Origin: Neostapfia colusana
Taxonomy: Eukaryota; Streptophyta; Magnoliopsida; Poales; Poaceae
Direction of reading: 5' to 3'
Assembly: GCA_030760725.1 (NCBI GenBank)
Contig: JASWHV010000005.1
Span: forward strand, 31,319,241-31,383,240
Length of the DNA: 64,000 nucleotides
Shown here: one piece after another, positions 33,228 to 45,888 of the stretch
How the letters are laid out: every line of letters starts with the position of its first letter
Numbering within the stretch: position 1 is the first letter of the stretch
Position numbers and translations under genes: made by a program
Notes under the pieces: model-generated
What the model was told of the DNA's origin: nothing
Databases searched by the model: none
What the model saw: the letters and a program-made list of their open reading frames with translations, nothing else

Positions 33228-34776
33228 TCTGCATTTAGACCATTCAAACGATCAGCACATGTGGGTTTAGCTCATCCAGTCTATACAATAGTAATGCGAG
33301 AATGGGATAAACAACGCACATAACAATCACACATATGGATAAAGTATAAAGTTTATGCACCATATACATCCCTGGACCGTGTCATACGATCGAGTTCCTA
33401 AGTATTGAACTTTATGGGTTAAAAGTTCATTTCGACCATCGGGGTCACCACGGGATGTTAAGTGTGTTAGCATGCGTACTTCCTCGCTATTGTATTGGAC
33501 CCAAACATGTACTAACTCGAAGTGATATGTCAAATGCATAAACCCTTCGACTCCAACTCGCTGTTTTACAACAGCCACTGGACGTCGAACGGTGAAACTA
33601 AGTGTTTTGGTTGAAATACAGAAAATTCCAGAGAGCTTTTGGTCTGCCCTGTATCTGGACAGTACCTACTCATCTGAGATTTTTATCCATTTGGAGGGAT
33701 ATTTTGTTCCGGAGCTCTACAGAAAAGTTGTAGAGGACTTCAAAACCTTTCCAGAATGGTATCCCACACCTCCATTGGTTCGACCAATATTAAGTTATGC
33801 CCTGTTCAAGTTCAGAAAATTTTCTGCCAAAAACAGGGGAGATTGTTCCTAAGCTTTTGGAATTGAACCTATACTCCCAATTGACTCTTAGTTCAATATA
33901 GGAGTTTACTAACCCCTAAATGAAATCCTAAACTTCATTTTGACTCTTTTCTTTGAAAATAAACTTTTATGCAGTCGGTACTACGTTTCCTCACCAAAGA
34001 AAAATCCTAAACCGGTATTCCGGCATATACATGTCAAATGGTGGAACTAAAGTCGTCACTCACAACGGTTTCTACACGTCATGTACTAACGTGGTTAATG
34101 TACCTGCAGAAAACACACAATAATGGTGCACACAAAGGTTTTAGCATTTCAGGCAGTTCCATATCATAGTAAAAACATACGGTCTGTATCATTGCCATAC
34201 GGATCGTCCTTGAGTCAAGCCACGTCTCAAGGTACATGGTCGTGTTTTCACACCACACGACGGGGAACCCGAGTAGAGCGTGAACGGGTCGTCACGGTTG
34301 GGAAAATTATCAACCCAACGGATACCACCTACTGCCTCTTGACCGTTGAGGCACGCCGATGGCGAGCGCTGCGTATGGCCCTTTGAACATTGAACGTTGA
34401 AGAGTTGCATACTATCGTGTTGCTTACCACACGATGGGGTATTCTCACTTTTGCCTAAAGCACACTGGAGATCAGCGTTTTCATATGCTCTCAGAACCAT
34501 TGAGAGGTTCAGAGACTCATATTCACTACCGTGCCAAGCCACGGTATACCATACCATACTATTACTCGTATGGGGAGTTACCGCAATTGATCCGCCTGCG
34601 GTGGCGTACCTTACCTCTTACCTGACGTCGGAGCGTCGTTACAGAATGTATAACACATAAGTTAGCTTTTCCACCTTAGTAACTACTACTATCATAGACA
34701 TTATGTGGGCTTAAAGACTAATCCTCACTCGACTACTTCTAAGTTTTCGAAATAGGCTCTTTTCGAGCGTGCTATT
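33228..34776 (-). other. element B leader between PBS and gag
   Basis: About 1.5 kb of untranslated leader. Short ORFs have no recognisable motif. Similar in layout to A's leader. Confidence 0.65.
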
Positions 34777-34784
34777 CCCAATGC

Positions 34785-34797
34785 GGCTCTGATACCA
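34785..34797 (-). promoter_or_regulatory. primer-binding site of element B
   Basis: TGGTATCAGAGCC on the minus strand, followed by GCATTGGG, 4 nt from the LTR end at 34802. Initiator tRNA-Met type. Confidence 0.9.
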
Positions 34798-34801
34798 CGG
34801 C

Positions 34802-37800
34802 TGTGGGGACCACCCCGTGGTTCACCCACTCCAAGATCGCATAGGGTGGTGCCGTGCGATGCGGCACCCAACAGCAGACACGAAAAGAATAAAGAACAAC
34901 ATATAAACTTTTACTTGATATAAAACAGCGGAAGTCTTTTTTTACAAAACCTAATTAACAGCAGAAGTTATATACATAGTTGCTCTCAAACCCTAACTAA
35001 GCAAAAGTGCAGCCGTCCAGCCCGGGGATGCTACACACTAGCAGCAAGGAACCGGAGATTACGGCGGCGTGCATGGCTCCAGCTCGGCCGTGTACCCCGA
35101 CGGGGGCATCGCCTCATCCTCAGAACCTTCCTCATAACTCTCACCTGCACACAGCTCAAATATTGCAACCGTGAGCACGAAGGCTCAGCAAGTCTTAACC
35201 GTCAACCCTAGGCATGGAACTCTACGTGCAAGGATATGTAAGATGGGGAAAGGAATGTGCGACAAAGACACGCCTATAAGTTGGTCCTTACTTTCAGTTT
35301 TATAGCAGCAGATTCATGTGTCTTAAGCAGCCCTCACATCGGAAGTCCACAATCAAATAAGAAACGCTTTCCCCCGATGTGGAGATGCCCAAAGTGGAAT
35401 ATAAACTTAGTTAGCTCTATCTCTACTGCAATCAAGGTATTCAAGACATTAAGATCCATACAGCATTTTCAGTTGGCTTATTTCACTTCTTACTACGTCA
35501 CAGCGCAGTGAACAAGCAGGTACTCAAATAACCGCGAGGGACGGTGATTGCAATCAAGACACACCCGGATAACACGTCACATACACCCACTTTCAGAAGC
35601 GTGATTCCACACCCCTTCCTACTCTGTTGTATGCAACAACCTTTCAAAGGCAACCCAAATACCGAACCGGTCCATCCGTAACGGGTAGGAGGTCCCCGCG
35701 TGGAGCGTGACTGTGCCCACCGGCAGATTTACACCTTGCTACCCTCAACCCACTCCTATTTACGGTTGGGTAAGCCTCGACACCCAGGTTAACCAATTAC
35801 ATCGGTTTCCTGGTTCCCATATGCCAGTATGCATCCGGTACTGTTCGATACTTGTCCAGCAGGGCCACACACGGACGGTCCTCAACCGACACCAACAGGG
35901 CTACGCACGTGAGACCTCTGCTCACTGCTTCCTATCCCCCCTGCTGGGTCTCATTTTCATAACTTAAGCCATTTTCTACCTCTTTTCATTCCGTGTAATA
36001 AGTACTATCTCGCGAGTAGCTTCCAACCACTCGACTTCTACCGAGATCCTATACATTAGCATGGCATTCTCTACTCGTCGAGTTTATAATCTACCCAACC
36101 CTCCATAGGATTTAAAGAGGCTATGCAAGTGGGGTTTCAATCACCCTAACTCTAATGCAAACATTCAACCTAGACATAAATGGTACAAAGGAAAAACTTT
36201 ATAAAAGGTACTTAAGTGCAAACCGGGGCTTGCCTGGTTGCGAGTTAAACGGAAAGTCAGCTTCTGGTGGGAGGACGTCCAAGGGCTCCGGTGCGTTCTC
36301 AATTTCGGTCACTATTATGAAATGTAATAAAATACATGTATAAGTATTAAGGATTTATAAGAATTGGACTTCTACTCATAGCTACTGCTATTTAAAATCA
36401 TTAATTGGCTTTGGGAATTTTACAGTGGATACTAGACTCTCTAAGGATGATTTGAGTCAAATTTGGAGACATGTCATTGCACAATGTAGTCTTTAAAATT
36501 CCTACAAGTACAATGCTTCTCTGAATTTTGGGCCCAATTCAGGAGCTTTGACATAGCTAATGGTGGAAGATCTGATTAGGGTAAGTCTCCATGGTTCTAA
36601 CAAATTTTTTTTCACCATTTTTGGAGCTACCATCAGAGAGATATGAATTTTTTTGAAGTTTGGACAGAAGTGCTGAACAGTTTCTGTTTATATTTGAATT
36701 TTCAAATAAAGGCTGAACTTGAGAAGGTAATTTGACCTAGCAAATGACCTCCAATGAAGCCCAAATTTTTACAGGAGATCAGCATCTATGAAAAGGATTT
36801 GCTACCCAAATTTGGGAATATTTCATAAAGAATTGCTCCTGTAATAAATCCCTAAAGGATTTACTAAAAACAATTCTACAGAAATTCCTGGGCATTTTCA
36901 TAGCCAAAAATTGGTTTCTCTGTGAAGTACTCCTCATGAGGAATCCAACAAAATTTGTCTCACTCTTTTTGGAGTTTTCTACACAAAGTTATGGGCTTGC
37001 AAAGATCAGCTAAATTCTGGAATTATTTCTCTAATAGAAACTTCAAATAATTGGGCTGGGCCCACTGGTTTAATTCGGACCAGTCAGATTTTAGCAACAC
37101 CGGGGCTACGGGGTTATTCCCGCGCAGCCGCACCAGATCCCGCGCCACAAACCGATCCTCGCGCGAACCCGGAGGCTGACCGGTGGGACTGGCCCTCCTT
37201 CGTCTTCCTCGCGCTGCCCGCGCCTTCCGCGGCGGCGCACGCCGGCGAGGCTCACCGGGACAGGGTTCCTGTGGTCCGAACTTCGTCAAACTCGCCGCCT
37301 GTGAGTTCTGCACCGTGCTGAACACGATGGTGGGGTCGGGAGCCGATGACAACGGCCGGAAAAGTGCTTGCACCGGCGACCATGTCGAACCTTACTTCGG
37401 CGACCTCGCTCTCCCTCAACAGTGGGTCTTTCGGGCTATGGTTGGCTCCAAAAGCACCAGTGTCCTATGGACATCCTCGACCCATAGCTCGCTCTCCCTG
37501 AAACCCACCGGAGAGGGGACCTCACCGGCGACCTGAGGTGCTTTTGCACTGACGACTAAGAAAACAGCTAGGGCTCCCTCGTTTCTTGATGTTTTTGCTT
37601 GGTTCTTCGTCGAGGAGAGGCGCTAGGAAGTAGAGAAGCTCTGTGCAAGCTTACTCGAGGTCTAAAGGATCGTGCACCACAAATTTTTGGCTAGACCGTG
37701 CACTACCCGTCGGTGTACCGTTTGGGGAAACGGTGAAATTCTCGCTACCGGTCCTAGCAGACGCTAAACGGCCTCCTGCTACACGACAAGGACATGTCCA

Positions 37801-38885
37801 CGCACCTTTCTTGTATAGGAAGTCGGGGGAGAGGGTGGCCGGTTGCTGCTGTCGACGGAGAGCCGAAACGGCGAGGTCCGGGCACCTTGAAGCTTTGGCG
37901 CCAATCCGCGTTTCTCGAGCAGTTCGGACCGACAAACCTCGAAGGGGCTTTGGCAAGGGCTAGAGCACGTCCCGGCGATGCTATTTGCTGTGGAGCGCTC
38001 GAGCAATCGAGCTTGGAGGGCTGTGGTCGATCGGAGAGAGCTGAGCGGCGGTGTTCAGTGGAAATGAGACTGTCGCGGCGCTGCACGAGCTGAGGAGGAG
38101 GAGAAGTAGCGCTGGGGTACTCGGGTGGCCCCTCTTATCGCCAACGCGCGCGCGCCGACGTCGGCCAGCGAGAACCAGCTCGGTGTCTCGGTGAGGACGT
38201 CGGGGGGAGCGCTTTTCCTGGAGCTTTCGCGCCGCGATCAACCGGGAACAGAGAGAGAGAGGGAAAAACAGTCGGTTGTTTGCTTTAGGTGGCTGACAAT
38301 TGGGCCCCACCTCCCCCTTTGTTTAGTCAAACTTTTCTGATATTTTTCCCCCAGCAACTCAACATTAAAAGCTTTACTTCATCCCAAAGTTAAGTTTGAA
38401 TTTGCAGAATTCAAATGGTTTGAATTCTGGTGTAGGATTTGAATGGGGTTTGATCATTTGAATTTGAAAAGGAGTTTGAATTCTCCACTTTGTATTGCCT
38501 CAAAAATATAGCAAACCAGCTCCAAAATTTCCAATTTTTGGCATGGCTGCTCATTCAAAGGTGGAGAACACATTTGTGAAACCCAATTTTCAAATTGAGG
38601 GAATTGGCATTTGAATCTGAATTTGAAATTCAGATTAGAGGGCTTCTCCTTTTATTCCCAAACAAATATTAAAACTCCTCCAAATGAGCTGAAATTTGGA
38701 AGGTTGAATATTTGGACTATGAAGATCCAAGTTGTGCATTTAGGTCTCCATGTTTGGAAGTTTTGGGAAGTCTAAACCCTCACTTTGAACTCACACTTAT
38801 TATACTTCAAAGTTTTAATTCCCCTCATTTTTCATAAGTGTACATGAGCTGAATTTTTCTTGCTACCACTTTTGGGGATTTTACA
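34802..38885 (-). repeat. element B 5' LTR (4,084 bp)
   Basis: Nearly identical to 24421-28622 but without the segment of about 120 bp present there. The right end is followed by the ACACG duplication (38886-38890). Confidence 0.95.
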
Positions 38886-38890
38886 ACACG

Positions 38891-40321
38891 TACACCCGTA
38901 CTCCGAGTTGCCGGCAGCAACCTTGACTTACGTTGTACACGGCCACCTTTCCCAAGATCTTCCACATTGGACGCAGTCCAACTGCCCCGAGTACGCAAGC
39001 TCCCTCAAGGTACATACCTGCAGTGGTATGTTCTTAAGCGAGTTACCTCCTGCTACCCTGACGCCGAAAGCCTAAGGCAGTTGAAAAGTTCCACTATGGA
39101 TCACCCAAGGTACATCGGTTTCCTGGGTCCCATATAGCCAGTATGCGCCCGGTACACAACTCAAACATGCGACGGTGATTGGAATCAGTACATGCCCGGT
39201 ACACAACACAACCCGGTACGCATGGCCTGCAACCTGCTGCATCTAAACCTCCCTGCCTGGTCTCCATTTCTTATGTGTGAACTTTCCTCATCTTTTCTAA
39301 TTCGGACCCGTTCCGAGTAAACCAGCCCTAAACTCGCGAGTAGCTTCCAACTACTCGACTTCTACCGGACCTTTCCTACTAACATTTAGCGTAGCCAAAT
39401 CCACTAGAGGAGGTGCTATTCTACCCTTTCTCTCTTAGGTATTTCTGGTCATGCAAGTGGGTTTTCAATATCATCTAGACTTACTGCAATCAATGATGCA
39501 AAGCTATGATCTCTACAAATGAAAATGCTTTATAAAACTGTTTAAATGCAAACCGGGACTTGCCTGTTTTGCAGGTGGCTAAGGTTACAATCAGTTAGTG
39601 ATGATCACTTGTAGCTTGATCACTTGCCTTCCCTTCCTTCTTGATCTTCACTTTAAGTCCTTCTCCCTCCTTCACGTATATGCTGCACGATATGATCATG
39701 CATATGTATTTAATGGAAAAGCTTTTGCTAATAAGATGTATTGACAGTTTTAAAACTGGAACTCTGTTGAAGAATTTAAAATGACACTGGTGCTAGTGGT
39801 TTGGGTTGGGTTTAAACGCTATGATCAAATGTTGAGTGCTTTTCCCACTTAAGTGTTGATCACCTTAAGAGATCACACATGACAGTGGTGATCCAGAGCT
39901 CTAATGGAGCTGAGAATTTTCATGTGAGTTCCTTGTCACAAGAAAGTTCTCTGGACCAAAATTTAGCACTTTTCAGTGAGTGGTTTATTCAGAACAATTC
40001 TCTAAGTGTTTAATCAAAGATGAATTAATTCTGAGTTAACACACCTGTTCATGTCAAACTCAGTGAACCACAATTTCAATTATAATTCATAGAGTCCACA
40101 TGAATTTTCCTGGGATTTTTGGAGCTAAGAATTGCCCAGAACTGGATTTACAAGTTTTCGAAATTCTCTGGAAATGTTTCTGTATTCATTTGAATACAGG
40201 AACTTACAATCTGAATTACCCTGATCAATTCAACTCCAAATGAGCTGAAACTTTTACAGGAGTCTAATAACACCCTAAAGAATATTCTGGCAAATTTGAG
40301 GATTTTTGGACAAACCAAACT
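38891..40321 (-). repeat. element A 5' LTR, second segment
   Basis: Continues A's LTR after B and matches about 14061-15492. Around 39160-39235 it differs from the 3' LTR by a local rearrangement (a second copy of a GCGACGGTGATT..AATCAGTACATGCCCGG block). It stops at the AAACT duplication before solo LTR C. Confidence 0.9.
40317..40321. repeat. target-site duplication of solo LTR C (left copy)
   Basis: AAACT here and at 43992-43996. Confidence 0.95.
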
Positions 40322-43300
40322 TGTAAAGGTCCCAAAAATATGAGCACAAAGAAACTTAGGTTTGCACAAAGTTAGTTCATATGTAGGAAAAATGGGACTT
40401 GTTTAAACTTTTTCACATGTGATAATACACATGAAAGCTCCCTCTACACAAGTTCAATGGTTATTTGAGAACATGGAACAAAAAGGAATTTGAAACCAAG
40501 TAGGGAAGTACCCCTATGTGGGAGAGAGCTAAATTCAGATTTCGGAGCAAGTATTTCGGGGTTTTCTACCGGCAACCGAACCGGGGGACCACGGTCGCAC
40601 GGTGAAAGCTTATTTGCCATAGTTCCCGAACGTTTTTGAGGCTAGGTCGAGCTTCCCCATCATTCACTGGTGCTGTAGCACCTTTTTACCAAGCTTTTAG
40701 CGCACTAGGATGGCCGGACGACGTCGCCGATGAGGTGCCGGGCTGCCGCAGCGTCGCTAGCTACCGTAGAGGCTTTGCCGGCTCGGGGAAACATCACCAT
40801 CTTGCTCAGCAGGGCAGGTTAGGCCCTAGCGGCGAGCAAGGGCTCGGGCAGAGGCCAGGAGATCGGTTTCCGGCGATCTCCGGTGAGGGCGGCGGCGCGG
40901 GCACCCTGAGCGCGGGAACTGACCCGAGGTGGAAGAAGGGGTCGGCGGGCCCAGTCGTCAGTGAGAGAAAGTTTAAAACCCTGATCTTCTGTGGCTGTGG
41001 GATCCGGTGTGACTGCACAGAGGAATATGTGTGGCCCCGTGTGCCTTTGTTTCTGTGAGTGACACGTAGCCGGACCCACCATCAGCGTTTAAACATTTCT
41101 AGGATTTTCAGTTTCCAGTACAATCTTTGAAGAGCCATGACATTGTGTGGGGATGTCCAAAAATTGCGAAACAAATTTTGTTGGATTCCTCACAAAGAGT
41201 AGTATCCAGGGGTGCAGCCCAATAATTATGAAAATCCCTGGATTTGGCTCCTTAATTCACATAAGGAAAATCTTGTAGGATTTATTCCAGGAGTTCTATA
41301 TATTGGAAAATTCCGAAATTTGGGCAGGAGGTTCTTCCAAAAACACCTGAACTCCAGTGAAAATTTCAGAGGCATTGGACCTAATTTGATTGGTCAAATG
41401 TGGTGTTAATTCCTTATGTCTCTGAAAATTTGAAAATAGAACAGAGCTCATTTTCAGATTGTTCCCAATTATTGTGAAGCTCATATCCTTGTGTAGGAAC
41501 CTCCAAATTTAGAGACTAAAATTGGGTTAGATTCAGGTTGACAAACTCTATCCAAATATGCAACCCAATTTGTATGAAAGTCCTTATTTAATTCTGGAAA
41601 AGTCTTTCAAGCTTTTCAGCAAAAGAATTTTAGAGGGAGTTTTGTTCATCCAAAAATCCTCAACGTTTGCCAGAATATTCCTTAGGGTGTTACTAGACTC
41701 CTGTAAAAGTTTCAGCTCATTTGGAGTTGATTTGAGCAGGAGAAGTTCAGATTTTGAATTGCTGTATTCAAATAAATACAGTTCAGAGAAATTTCCAAGA
41801 CATGGAGATTCAATTCTGGACAATTCTGAGCTCCAAAAACCCTAGGAAAATTCATGCAGACTCCATGAACTATAATTAACATGGTAGTTCACTAAGTTGG
41901 GCATGAACATGTGAATTAAGTCAGAATTAATTTCTTTTTGCTTAATTGCTAAAGGAATTGTTCTGAATAAAACACTCAATGAAAAGTGTTCATTTTTGGT
42001 CCAGGGCACTTCCATGTGACCAGGAATTCACATGCAAATTTTCAACTCAAATTAAGCCTTGAGTCTCCCTATCCTGGTTCTCCATTCTATTGGATGTGAA
42101 GAACAACATAGGGTTAGTGTGGAAATTGTGGGGGACACAATTTCCTTCCACTTTAGCTGCAATTTGGCAAGCTAAATCCCTGTGTAGTGTATAAGACTTC
42201 CCGTAAAAATTTTAAAGTCATTGGAGATCAAGATCTTTAGTTATGTCCAAATCATTAGGGCTCATCTTATATGTCATTAGACACTTAGCTGGGGATGTAA
42301 TGAAACATCTAAGGTAGATTTAGTTTCTTTGTGAGTTCTTTGCACAACAGAGGCAACCACTTCATCCTAGGACCTCTACACAGCCTCTGTTCTTAGGAAG
42401 TTTTAATCTCTAAATCCTCAAATTGCATTATAAAATACAATTGCATATACATGCCGATAGGGTTCACGATGGACTTCGACGGAGCCATTCCTTGACGTAC
42501 GGATCAGTTGAACGAGTTCAGAAAGATCAATGGATTAAAGATTACTAACTTCTATTATATACAACTACTCTACAAAGCAGGCAAGCTCCGGTTTGCATTA
42601 ACCTTTTTACAAATTTTTATTGTTTTGAGCACTTACTTGAGTACCATTAATACTTCCATTAGAGTCTTCTTTGGAAACCCAATTGCATAGCCAAGAAAAC
42701 CATGGGTTGGGTTTAGGATTGCAAACCCCGTTGGCTACTGCAATGCTAAGATAGTGTAGGGTTCGGTACAAGTCGAGTAGTTGGAACTACTCGCGAGCAT
42801 AGGCTAGAGGCACTCGACTCGGGTAGAGATAGCACATGATACGCATGGCAAGAAAAATGAGACCGAGCGGAGGGTAAGGGCAGCAGGACTTTGAGGCCTG
42901 TGTGCTGTAGCTCCGCTTGTGTCGATTGAGGACCGAGCCGTGTGCGGGCCTGTTGAACAAGCTAGAACAGTACCGAAGACCTACCGGCTATATGGGAACC
43001 GGGAAACCGATGTAACTCGGGTAGCTGGGTGTTGAGGCATAGCTGGTCGTTCAGAGGGTAGGTTGAGAGCTCGAGGTGTAAATCGGCTGGCGGCACTGAG
43101 ATGCGCGTGCAGAGACCTCTTGCTCCGGAAGATTGGACCGGTTCAACATTTGGCTAACGGGTGAAAGGTAGTTGTGTACGGCGTCCGTGATGGTTGTTGT
43201 AGGCAACATCGAGTACGGGCGTACGTGACGGGTTGTTCGGGTAACCCTGCAGGTGTAAATCGATTATAATTGCTGTCCCTCGCGGTCAGTGAGTACCACT

Positions 43301-43631
43301 TGTTCACTGTACCGTGACGTAGAAAGAACAGGCTAGTTGCATATTAAAATGTTGATGATTGAAAGATGGACTTGATTGCTAATGATTTGCTGTAGTTTAG
43401 AGCTAACTAAAGTTCTTTTCAACTTTGGGCAAAGTACATGAGAGAAATGCGTTTCTTGTTTGATTGCGGCTCTCTCATGTGCCTTAGCGTAAGGTTATCC
43501 ACAACCTGCTGCTAAAACTTGAAAGTAAGGTTCTACTAATTAGGCGAGTCTTTGCAAATGATTTTTACCTCATGTAACCCATCACCCCTCATGTAGAAGT
43601 TCCATGTTTAGGAGAGACAGGTCAGACTTGC

Positions 43632-43647
43632 TGAGCCTTCGTGCTCA
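43632..43647 (+). other. conserved LTR hairpin TGAGC...GCTCA in C
   Basis: 5-bp stem, 6-nt loop CTTCGT, directly after CTTGC. Sense-strand equivalent of 13648-13663 (A) and 24909-24924 (B). Confidence 0.55.
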
Positions 43648-43927
43648 CTGCTTGTGTTTGAAGCTTTTGCAGGGTTCTATGAGGAAGGGACTCCCGAAGA
43701 GGAGACGGAACCCCAGGAGGGGAACCCCGTCGAGTGGGAGTCATGCACGCCGCAGAGTTAGTGTGCGTGTGTGCTAGCAAGGACACGTTCAAGGGCTGAA
43801 CGTGGACTTGATGCGTAGTCTACGCCCGTGAGTGTAGACTGGACTTATTTTGATGTAAACATGTTCATAAACCACTTTATGTAATATAAACTTTGCTTCC
43901 GCTTTGTGCCTTTGACGTGTGTTATCC

Positions 43928-43948
43928 GGTGCTGTGCAACGCAGCACC
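43928..43948. other. LTR-end hairpin, compensatory variant
   Basis: GGTGCTG-7 nt-CAGCACC. Relative to A and B (GGTGCCG...CGGCACC), both arms changed at the paired position (C-G to T-A), keeping the stem. Confidence 0.65.
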
Positions 43949-43996
43949 CCTCAGCGTGATCCTGGCTTGACAAGACCGTGGGGTCGTGTCAAAACT

Positions 43997-45888
43997 CCCT
44001 CTAAAATTCTTTTGCTGAAAAGCTTTAAAGAATTTTCCAGAACTAAATAAAGACCTTCATACAAATTGGGTTGCATATTTGGATAGAGTTTGTCAATCTG
44101 AATCTAACCCGATTTGAATCACTAATTTTGGAGGTTCCTAGCAAAAGTTATGCTCTTCTAAAGTTTGGGTAAAAATCTGGGATTTGAATAAATTCGGGAA
44201 AAGTTTAAACTGACGGTGGGACCACGGGTACACGTGTCCGCTGCTGGGAGCGTGCCACACGGGGTCACAGGGTTATTTCCCGCGCTGTTACAATCGATCC
44301 CGCGCCACAGAGTATCCAGCCCCCTCTCCCGAGTTGCTGACAGGCAGGACCGGTGAGGTCGTCTTCAACCTCCCGCTCCCGCGCGACCCCGCCGCCGGGC
44401 TCGCCGGAGTAGCTCCGGGATCGGTCGTCCGGCCACCCCTGACGCTGAAACTCGCCGCCAGCCCCTAATTCAACACGAGGAACACGCTGTTGGGGTTTTC
44501 TCGAGCTGGCAGGGCCCCTAAACTAGCCGGCGACGGCGCATCGGCTCGGATGAGGTCCGGCGACGTCGACCCGACGCTCTAGCCCGTCAAAAGCTTGCTG
44601 GAAAGGCTCTACAGCACCAGTGGAGGTTGGCAAAGCTAGGCATGGCCGCACATGGGCTCGGAAACGGCTCTAACCTAGGGTTCACCGTGCACACGCACCT
44701 TCCCGCCATAGCCGCCATGGTAAAAAGTGAAATTGCACCTTGCACAGTGTGTTTCGTGCGAGGTTTCAAAAGAAAACTGGTGTGCCCTAAAGTGTAGCCC
44801 GTGTGTGTGAAGTTTCGTGGTGTCTAAACAACAATCCATCGGGAATTTTGCAGAATCATACTGGAAGGTCAGTTTTCCCCGGCCGGAGAGGATCTTTGAA
44901 ATTCGCCATCGAGAGGCAGAGACAGGCTCTGTGCTTCGGGTGGAAGCTGCAGGGAGATGTCGAGCGTCCCACGGTGGCCTTGCTCGGTCGTGAAAACCGC
45001 TCTGTGGTGCTGCCCACGAGAGCGCCGCGTTGCTGTTGTGTGACTGCCGCCGCGGAAGCTAGGTTAACTCGGTGTGGAGAGCACGAACGCCCTTGGCGAT
45101 GGCTCGAGGAGGTCGAGGAGGGTTCTGTTCTGTGGTTTTGCTGCAAAGCTGAAGTCCCCACGCGGGCTAGGTGATGGCCGATCGACCGAGAGCTCGGCGG
45201 CAGCGCTCGGTCTGTTTTTCTTGCGTGAGGAGGGAGAACAGGCCGAGGCTTCGGTGATGAGGGAGGAAGGGAGCACGGCAGTGTTTAAAGGCACCCAGGC
45301 CGCTCTCCAGCGCGACGGATTTTCACCAGGAGGTGGCTGCCGGCTGAGCTCGGTGTCAAGCGGAGGGAGGTCGGCTCGGTCGTTGCTTCGCGTGGGAGGA
45401 AATCAAATGGAGACTGTGGACTGAAGATCTTTTGCAATATTCAGTCCTCTCAATGACATGTGGTCCCATTGTTCAGTTCCTTCTTATGTCCCTCAAAATA
45501 TCTCTCAAGTTTGAATATTGAGTGAATTCAATTGTGAGAATTCAAATCTGATATGCATTTGGATAATTGGGCAAGTTTCATCCAAATTCAAACATGGATT
45601 TGAATTCTTTGCTATTTAAAGTCCATTTTCGAAAAATGGGTTGCAAATCATTTCCATAAATCATGAAAATTTGCACACCCCCTAATTTGGACCCAAGGAA
45701 TTCAAATATGAAACCTGATTTTTATTTTGGCTGCTGCAAATAAGATTTTCAGCACAACAGTTTTGAATTTCATTGTGTTGTTCTCATTTAAATTTTTGTT
45801 TGAACAAATTGTTCCCAACCTGATTTTTGTTTTCTCACACACATGGGAACTTCCCATCTTGGTTTTAGACCCCTCTATGGTTCCAAGT
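43997..45888 (-). repeat. element A 5' LTR, third segment
   Basis: Matches about 15493-17390 of the 3' LTR, including the GC-rich core. Ends with CAAGT (45884-45888) before solo LTR D. Confidence 0.92.
45884..45888. repeat. target-site duplication of solo LTR D (left copy)
   Basis: CAAGT here and at 46808-46812. Joining the flanks gives the uninterrupted A LTR as at about 17385-17400. Confidence 0.93.

Larger units (their letters stand above)
24421..38885 (-). mobile_element. element B: full-length young Tekay-like chromovirus, 14.5 kb
   Basis: Minus strand: 5' LTR 34802-38885, PBS, leader, gag, pol, polypurine tract, 3' LTR 24421-28622, flanked by ACACG duplications. Ends are TGTAAAATCC...CCCCACA. 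By eye the LTRs differ at only a few positions per 100 bp, apart from one segment of about 120 bp present only in the left LTR. It is the most intact element of the window. Confidence 0.96.
40322..43991 (+). mobile_element. solo LTR C (3,670 bp), related to the A/B LTR families
   Basis: Starts TGTAAAGGTCCC like A's LTR and ends TCGTGTCA, with perfect AAACT flanks and no internal region. This is the product of LTR-LTR recombination. It shares with A and B the hairpin after CTTGC (43632-43647), the LTR-end hairpin (43928-43948) and a CTTCCGCT motif (about 43897). The ORF at 40636-41058 lies in the GC-rich LTR core and shows no domain. Confidence 0.92.

Noticed and set aside
36155..36343. Small ORFs duplicated at 25892-26080 and 36155-36343 as a repeated gene pair
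   Set aside because: They are the same position in the two LTRs of B.
40636..41058. 140-aa ORF in solo LTR C
   Set aside because: GC-rich LTR core, no domain, no support beyond being open.
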